NCBI GenBank assembly: GCA_905480065.1 | Contig: CAJQOV010000097.1 | Location: 1 to 7,279 of the forward strand | Direction of reading: 5' to 3' | DNA length: 7,279 nucleotides | Source: an uncultured Gammaproteobacteria bacterium | GTDB taxonomy: Bacteria > Pseudomonadota > Gammaproteobacteria > UBA9214 | In this document: positions 5,545-7,279 of the stretch, piece after piece | How the letters are laid out: each line of letters opens with the position of its first letter | Position numbering within the stretch: the stretch's first letter is position 1 | Translations under genes and position numbers: made by a program | Notes under the pieces: model-generated | What the model was told of the DNA's origin: nothing | Seen by the model: only the letters and a program-made list of their open reading frames with translations | The model's database searches: none

Positions 5545-6939
5545 CTTCTTCTTCACGTGCCGCATGAGGCGGCTCTTGCGCTTGACCTGGCGTGGCGTGA
5601 GCAGGTTCCGGCGCCCCTTGAATGGATTGGCGCCGGTCTTGAATTCAATGCGTACCGGCGTGCCGGTCAACTGCATGGCCGCGCGAAAGGTGTTCATCAG
5701 GTAGCGCTGGTAGGCACGCGGCACCTGTTCCGTCTGGTTGCCATGGATCACGATAACCGGGGGGTTGCGCCCGCCCTGGTGTGCGTAACGCAGCTTGATA
5801 CGCCGGCCATGCACCAGTGGTGGCTGGTGCTCCTGCACTGCGCGTTCCAGCACCCGCGTCAGTTCCGGCGTGGGCAGGTCACGCATGGCGGCAGCGTAGG
5901 CCTGCTGGACCAGTGGTAACAATTCGCCCACGCCGGTGCCGTGCCGCGCAGAAATGAATACCGTTGCCGCAAAATCCAGGAACGGCAGGCGCCGCATCAG
6001 CTGCTCGCGGATTCGCTCACGGAAATGCGGATCAAGACCATCCCACTTGTTGACGGCCAGCACCAGCGCACGACCCTTTTCGGCAATGTAGCCGGCCAGG
6101 CTGGCGTCCTGCTCGCTGATTTCCAGCTGCGCATCGAGTACCAGGATGACGACATTGGCGGCATCGATTGCCTGCAGCGTCTTGATGACACTGAACTTCT
6201 CGACGGTTTCGGTAACCCGGGCACGGCGCCGCACACCAGCCGTATCAATCAGCGTGTAGCGCACAGAATCGCGCTCGAAGGGAATAAAGATGCTGTCACG
6301 CGTGGTGCCCGGCAGGTCATAAACCAGCACCCGCTCTTCACCGAGCATCCGGTTGATCAGCGTGGACTTGCCGACATTGGGTCGGCCGGCCACGGCCACG
6401 CGGATCCGATCCTCGCCGGCGTCCGCGATTTCCGCCTCGGCAGTGGCCGCCGGCAACTGCGCCATCGCCAGCTCCATCAGCTGCACCAGGCCACGGCCAT
6501 GAGCCGCGGAAACAGCAACCGGGGTACCGAGGCCAAGCCGGTGGAACTCGATCAACGCGGTATCTTCATCAACCCCGTCGATCTTGTTTGCCACCAGGAT
6601 GCAGGGTTTACCGGTCCTGCGCAGTGCAGTGGCAATGGTTTCATCCAGCGCACTGAGTCCGGCGCGCACATCAACCAGCAGCATGACCAGGTCCGCTTCG
6701 GTCACCGCCTGCCAGGATTGCTGCTCCATCAGCCCGCCAAGGTCATCCGCCGCACCGGTCAAACCGCCGGTGTCGATCACGATAAAGGGCCGATCGCCGG
6801 TCTTGCCGTCACCATACTTGCGGTCACGCGTGAGCCCCGGAAAATCCGCAACCAGCGCATCGCGGCTGCAGGTCATGCGGTTGAACAGCGTGGACTTGCC
6901 GACGTTGGGACGCCCGACGAGCGCGATCACCGGTAACAT
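5536..6939 (-). CDS. der: Ribosome biogenesis GTPase Der (EngA)
   Basis: Der is an essential tandem-domain GTPase that acts in late assembly of the 50S ribosomal subunit. The 467-aa product has both G domains intact. G domain 1: GRPNVGKS (9-16), the switch Thr37 in FPGLTRD, DTGG (56-59), NKID (118-121) and SAA (144-146). G domain 2: GRPNVGKS (185-192), PGTTRD (210-215), DTAG (232-235), NKWD (297-300) and SAR (330-332). An acidic linker (about 165-178) joins them. The C-terminal KH-like domain (about 355-440) includes LRYAHQGGRNPPVIVIHGN (383-401), and the tail is strongly basic (KRKSRLMRHVKKKRN). ATG 6939 is supported by AAGGA 9 bases upstream. bamB lies 75 bases upstream on the same strand, the usual gammaproteobacterial order, so the two are probably co-transcribed. 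Confidence 0.97.
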   Translation of the reverse strand: MLPVIALVGRPNVGKSTLFNRMTCSRDALVADFPGLTRDRKYGDGKTGDRPFIVIDTGGLTGAADDLGGLMEQQSWQAVTEADLVMLLVDVRAGLSALDETIATALRRTGKPCILVANKIDGVDEDTALIEFHRLGLGTPVAVSAAHGRGLVQLMELAMAQLPAATAEAEIADAGEDRIRVAVAGRPNVGKSTLINRMLGEERVLVYDLPGTTRDSIFIPFERDSVRYTLIDTAGVRRRARVTETVEKFSVIKTLQAIDAANVVILVLDAQLEISEQDASLAGYIAEKGRALVLAVNKWDGLDPHFRERIREQLMRRLPFLDFAATVFISARHGTGVGELLPLVQQAYAAAMRDLPTPELTRVLERAVQEHQPPLVHGRRIKLRYAHQGGRNPPVIVIHGNQTEQVPRAYQRYLMNTFRAAMQLTGTPVRIEFKTGANPFKGRRNLLTPRQVKRKSRLMRHVKKKRN

Positions 6940-6948
6940 GGAGAGCTT

Positions 6949-6953
6949 TCCTT
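6949..6953 (-). promoter_or_regulatory. Shine-Dalgarno of der
   Basis: On the minus strand AAGGA lies 9 bases before the ATG at 6939 and supports that start codon. No convincing promoter or terminator is visible in the 75-base bamB-der gap, in keeping with read-through from bamB. Confidence 0.65.
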
Positions 6954-7014
6954 GTTGGCCACAACCAGGCGGGCGCGACGACGCGGACTGTCCCGCACCA
7001 CCCGGTCAGCAGGA

Positions 7015-7279
7015 TTACGATTCGGAGTGCAGACGATAGGCCGCCAGTTTGCCGGAGTTGCCATAGACATACAGTACATCACCCACCACCAGTGGCTTCA
7101 CGCGCACACCCTTGCCGTCCAGTTCAACACGCCCGGCAATGTGACCGTCATTACGGGCAAGCAGGTGCACATAACCCTGCGCATCAGCGACCACAACATA
7201 CTCCCCGAACGACTCCGGCGCAGTCAGCCCGCGGTTGGCCAGGGCTTCCAGCTTCCAGGCCGAGGCACCCGAATTGCGC
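7015..7279 (-). CDS. bamB: Outer-membrane assembly factor BamB, C-terminal part
   Basis: BamB is the beta-propeller lipoprotein of the BAM complex that inserts beta-barrel proteins into the outer membrane. Only the last 87 complete codons are in the window; the gene runs off the right edge and its TAA is at 7015-7017. The visible part contains the end of one PQQ-like blade and the last blade. It reads ...WKLEALANRGLTAPES, then FGEYVVVADAQGYVHLLAR, then DGHIAGRVELDGKGV, then VGDVLYVYGNSGKLAAYRL and HSES at the end. The pattern VVVaDaqGYvhlL followed by VLYVYGNSGKLAAY is characteristic of the BamB C terminus, and position directly upstream of der agrees with this. The frame was translated directly from the minus strand. 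No frameshift is seen in this part; the signal peptide and lipobox lie outside the window. Confidence 0.93.
   Translation of the reverse strand, partial: RNSGASAWKLEALANRGLTAPESFGEYVVVADAQGYVHLLARNDGHIAGRVELDGKGVRVKPLVVGDVLYVYGNSGKLAAYRLHSES

Noticed and set aside
5941..6936. Open frame of 331 codons on the plus strand opposite der
   Set aside because: It is a shadow of the Der coding sequence, whose two sets of G motifs are intact; the antisense product is His/Gln/Arg-rich without domain features.
6940..7014. Terminator or small RNA in the bamB-der gap
   Set aside because: Only loose inverted repeats (GCGGG/CCCGC with a long loop) are present and no U-run; it is more simply a read-through spacer.

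Overview
The window looks like chromosomal core DNA from a GC-rich gammaproteobacterium. The evidence is a divergent rsmI / lpoA-yraN-dolP arrangement, known from gammaproteobacterial chromosomes such as E. coli, together with a bamB-der pair. LpoA is essentially a gammaproteobacterial family. No mobile element, phage gene, CRISPR array or tRNA/rRNA gene is visible. The genus cannot be fixed from this sequence alone.

Layout. Positions 1-33 hold a GC-rich hairpin of the dispersed-repeat type, just past the 3' end of rsmI. RsmI (16S rRNA ribose methyltransferase) runs leftward at 34-894. A short divergent promoter region (895-1003) separates it from a rightward envelope operon: lpoA (outer-membrane lipoprotein activator of a peptidoglycan synthase), yraN (UPF0102, nuclease-like fold) and dolP (outer-membrane dual-BON lipoprotein). 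E. coli has diaA between yraN and dolP; here there is only an 81-base gap. dolP converges on a small leftward gene (3943-4362) for an unrecognised exported protein, whose mature part consists of 39-residue repeats. A divergent intergenic region (4363-4509) follows, with a perfect TATAAT for trhO (tRNA U34 hydroxylase, rhodanese family). trhO converges on der (double-GTPase ribosome assembly factor), and the two stop codons are six bases apart beside a 14-bp palindrome. The window ends in the 3' part of bamB, which lies upstream of der on the same strand.

Theme. Two functional groups are interleaved. One is translation and ribosome maturation (RsmI, TrhO, Der). The other is outer-membrane and cell-wall biogenesis (LpoA, DolP, BamB). 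Three outer-membrane lipoprotein genes, two of them tied to the BAM machinery in E. coli, lie within about 6 kb. The only gene without a recognisable family is the 139-aa repeat protein between the two envelope clusters. It is the best candidate for something undescribed, but nothing here amounts to a clear new multi-gene system.
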